From the NCBI GenBank assembly GCA_041737835.1, contig JBGSQY010000072.1: a DNA stretch of 64,000 nucleotides. The stretch is one strand, 5' to 3'. The stretch is from Bythopirellula sp041737835 (GTDB taxonomy: Bacteria; Planctomycetota; Planctomycetia; Pirellulales; Lacipirellulaceae). A program made the position numbers and the translations under genes. Positions 63,077 to 64,000 of the stretch are shown here, one piece after another (positions within the stretch are counted from its first letter, which is position 1; each line of letters opens with the position of its first letter). The notes under the pieces are model-generated. The model was not told where the DNA came from. It was given only the letters and a program-made list of their open reading frames with translations, and searched no databases.

Positions 63077-63370
63077 GGCGAATCGTGCTCCAATTCTTCA
63101 GTACGCAAAGAAAGTTCCGTCAGTCATCAAACGACGTTGCGAAGTTTTATGAAGCTGCAATCACATTCTCTAGGAACGTGCAGTCGAATAAGTGACATGT
63201 ATGAGTGTCGACAATTTCGGCTTGTGACTTTGGAGTGATTTTACTACATGTCAGAAGCGCGAGCTTAGTTGCACAGAAATGTCACGTGCGCACTAGCGAT
63301 GGATGCCACGATTCCTCAGAAGCGCGACATATGGTCGCGCTATTGTAAATTATTCCCATCAGTAGAAGGC
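63077..63370. other. Intergenic region between two minus-strand regulators
   Basis: No gene is supported. It contains the hairpin at 63321-63341. Confidence 0.4.
63321..63341 (-). terminator. Hairpin after the FixJ-type gene
   Basis: AGCGCGAC, loop ATATG, GTCGCGCT: a perfect 8-bp stem 30 nt beyond the FixJ-type stop codon. No long T-run follows, so the terminator call is tentative. Confidence 0.45.
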
Positions 63371-64000
63371 CTACAACGCTGAGTAGTGTTGTAAGCCGTT
63401 GATTGAAGAAACAGAGCAGTTATATAAATCCAGGCTGGCACGCGGACGATCTCGCAAAGAGATCTGTACTAGTTCTGCCAACGAATTCACTTTAAGTTTG
63501 CTCAAGAGGTGAGCGCGATGCTGTTCGACGGTGCGCTGCCCGATTCCTAACTTGCTGGCAATTTCTTTACTCGATCTACCAACAACAACCAAGGCCAGCA
63601 CTTCTTTTTCGCGGTCAGTTAAGGTCGTAAGTCGCTGGTTGACATCTTCGAATGCCTGTTGTTGCAATAAACATTCGCGATGCCACTCGATCGCCCCTTT
63701 CACGAGGTCCAGCAATTCATGAAATCGTGGCGGTTTCTGCAATAACGTGACGGCTCCACGACGCATTGCCTCAACAGCCATCGGTACGTCGGCATGGCCA
63801 GTTAAGATCACAACAGGTAGCCGACAACCGTTCTTCGCGAGCCGAGACTGTAACGTCAAACCGTCCATCCCTGGCATGCAAACATCGATCACTAAGCAGC
63901 TAGGAAGATGAGGATCAAATGACTGCAAGAACTCTTCGCCCGAAGAATAGCATTTTGTCATTAAACCTGCGGCTTGAAGCAGGCAGGCTAGCGCCTCGCG
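63371..64000 (-). CDS. FixJ-type response regulator (partial, cut by the window edge)
   Basis: The frame stays open to the last base. The residues encoded upstream of the internal ATG at 63961 (REALACLLQAAGL) continue the receiver domain, so the true start lies beyond the window. Visible are the phosphoacceptor strand SCLVIDVCMPGMDGLTLQ, VVILTGHADVPMAVEAMRRGA, the lysine in LLQKPPRF, and a LuxR/FixJ helix-turn-helix (LTDREKEVLALVVVGRSSKEIASKL, RTVEQHRAHLLSKLKV). Unlike its two neighbours its receiver looks functional. In FixJ systems the partner is a PAS kinase; none is in view. Confidence 0.9.
   Translation of the reverse strand, partial: REALACLLQAAGLMTKCYSSGEEFLQSFDPHLPSCLVIDVCMPGMDGLTLQSRLAKNGCRLPVVILTGHADVPMAVEAMRRGAVTLLQKPPRFHELLDLVKGAIEWHRECLLQQQAFEDVNQRLTTLTDREKEVLALVVVGRSSKEIASKLGIGQRTVEQHRAHLLSKLKVNSLAELVQISLRDRPRASLDLYNCSVSSINGLQHYSAL

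Noticed and set aside
1..64000. tRNA genes, rRNA genes, CRISPR arrays, transposases and integrases
   Set aside because: No T-arm/acceptor pattern, repeat-spacer array or DDE/tyrosine-recombinase protein was recognised on reading the window. A covariance-model scan could still find a small RNA I missed.

Overview
The window looks like a chromosomal segment of a planctomycete, most likely order Pirellulales (Lacipirellulaceae-like). This is inferred from the mix of families. There are five PEP-CTERM sorting proteins, two of them with a dockerin-like segment just before the sorting tail. There is also a DUF1559 pseudopilin-like protein, a giant planctomycete-type CxxCH heme protein with HEAT repeats, Tat-exported Gfo/Idh/MocA oxidoreductases and two ECF sigma/anti-sigma pairs. 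No phage, integrase, transposase, CRISPR array, rRNA or tRNA was seen.

Layout. 0.2-3.7 kb: a regulatory phosphotransferase set (hpf, EIIA-Ntr, HPr, Enzyme I) with no sugar permease. 3.9-9.1 kb: a GH76-like PEP-CTERM enzyme, a large single-pass membrane protein with a Pro/Glu/Thr-rich linker, a small membrane protein and a TPR protein. 9.3-13.1 kb: a 1281-residue hybrid histidine kinase whose seventh PAS domain is a LOV photosensor with all flavin-contact residues. 13.4-17.3 kb: a co-directional hemD-hemE fusion, fabA and fabB. 17.4-19.7 kb: a non-coding, structured, terminator-bearing leader followed by folK and panC. 19.7-21.4 kb: a small PEP-CTERM gene bracketed by two copies of a 100-bp repeat. 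21.5-30.5 kb: lgt, an ECF/anti-sigma/PDZ module, rlmN, sppA, a sugar isomerase-like TIM barrel and a second ECF/anti-sigma pair. 30.5-43.9 kb: an HDOD protein, a MarR regulator with a halogenase-like flavoprotein, two Gfo/Idh/MocA proteins, three FliL-like exported proteins away from any flagellar gene, the CxxCH protein and a double-ATPase ABC protein. 44.7 kb: a YciF-type ferritin-like protein behind an almost perfect sigma-54 promoter.

45.4-59.2 kb is a xylan-use locus. A surface-displayed GH10 xylanase (CBM-like domain, GH10, dockerin-like segment, PEP-CTERM), a GPH-family pentoside symporter, a second secreted GH10, an exported GH43 and a cytoplasmic GH3 form one tightly packed minus-strand unit. 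Behind it lie a lipoprotein, a DUF1559 protein, two more PEP-CTERM proteins and a LacI-family regulator. The likely flow is xylan to oligosaccharides outside the cell, uptake by the symporter, and hydrolysis to xylose inside, with LacI control. Near-perfect palindromes lie ahead of two of the transcription units.

59.9-64.0 kb is a signalling cluster: a PilZ (c-di-GMP binding) membrane protein, an NtrC-like protein that has lost its receiver aspartate, its Walker B acids and its sigma-54 contact loop, an atypical LuxR-type regulator, and a FixJ-type regulator cut by the right edge. Start codons were adjusted by hand where a ribosome-binding site, signal peptide or family alignment favoured an internal start.
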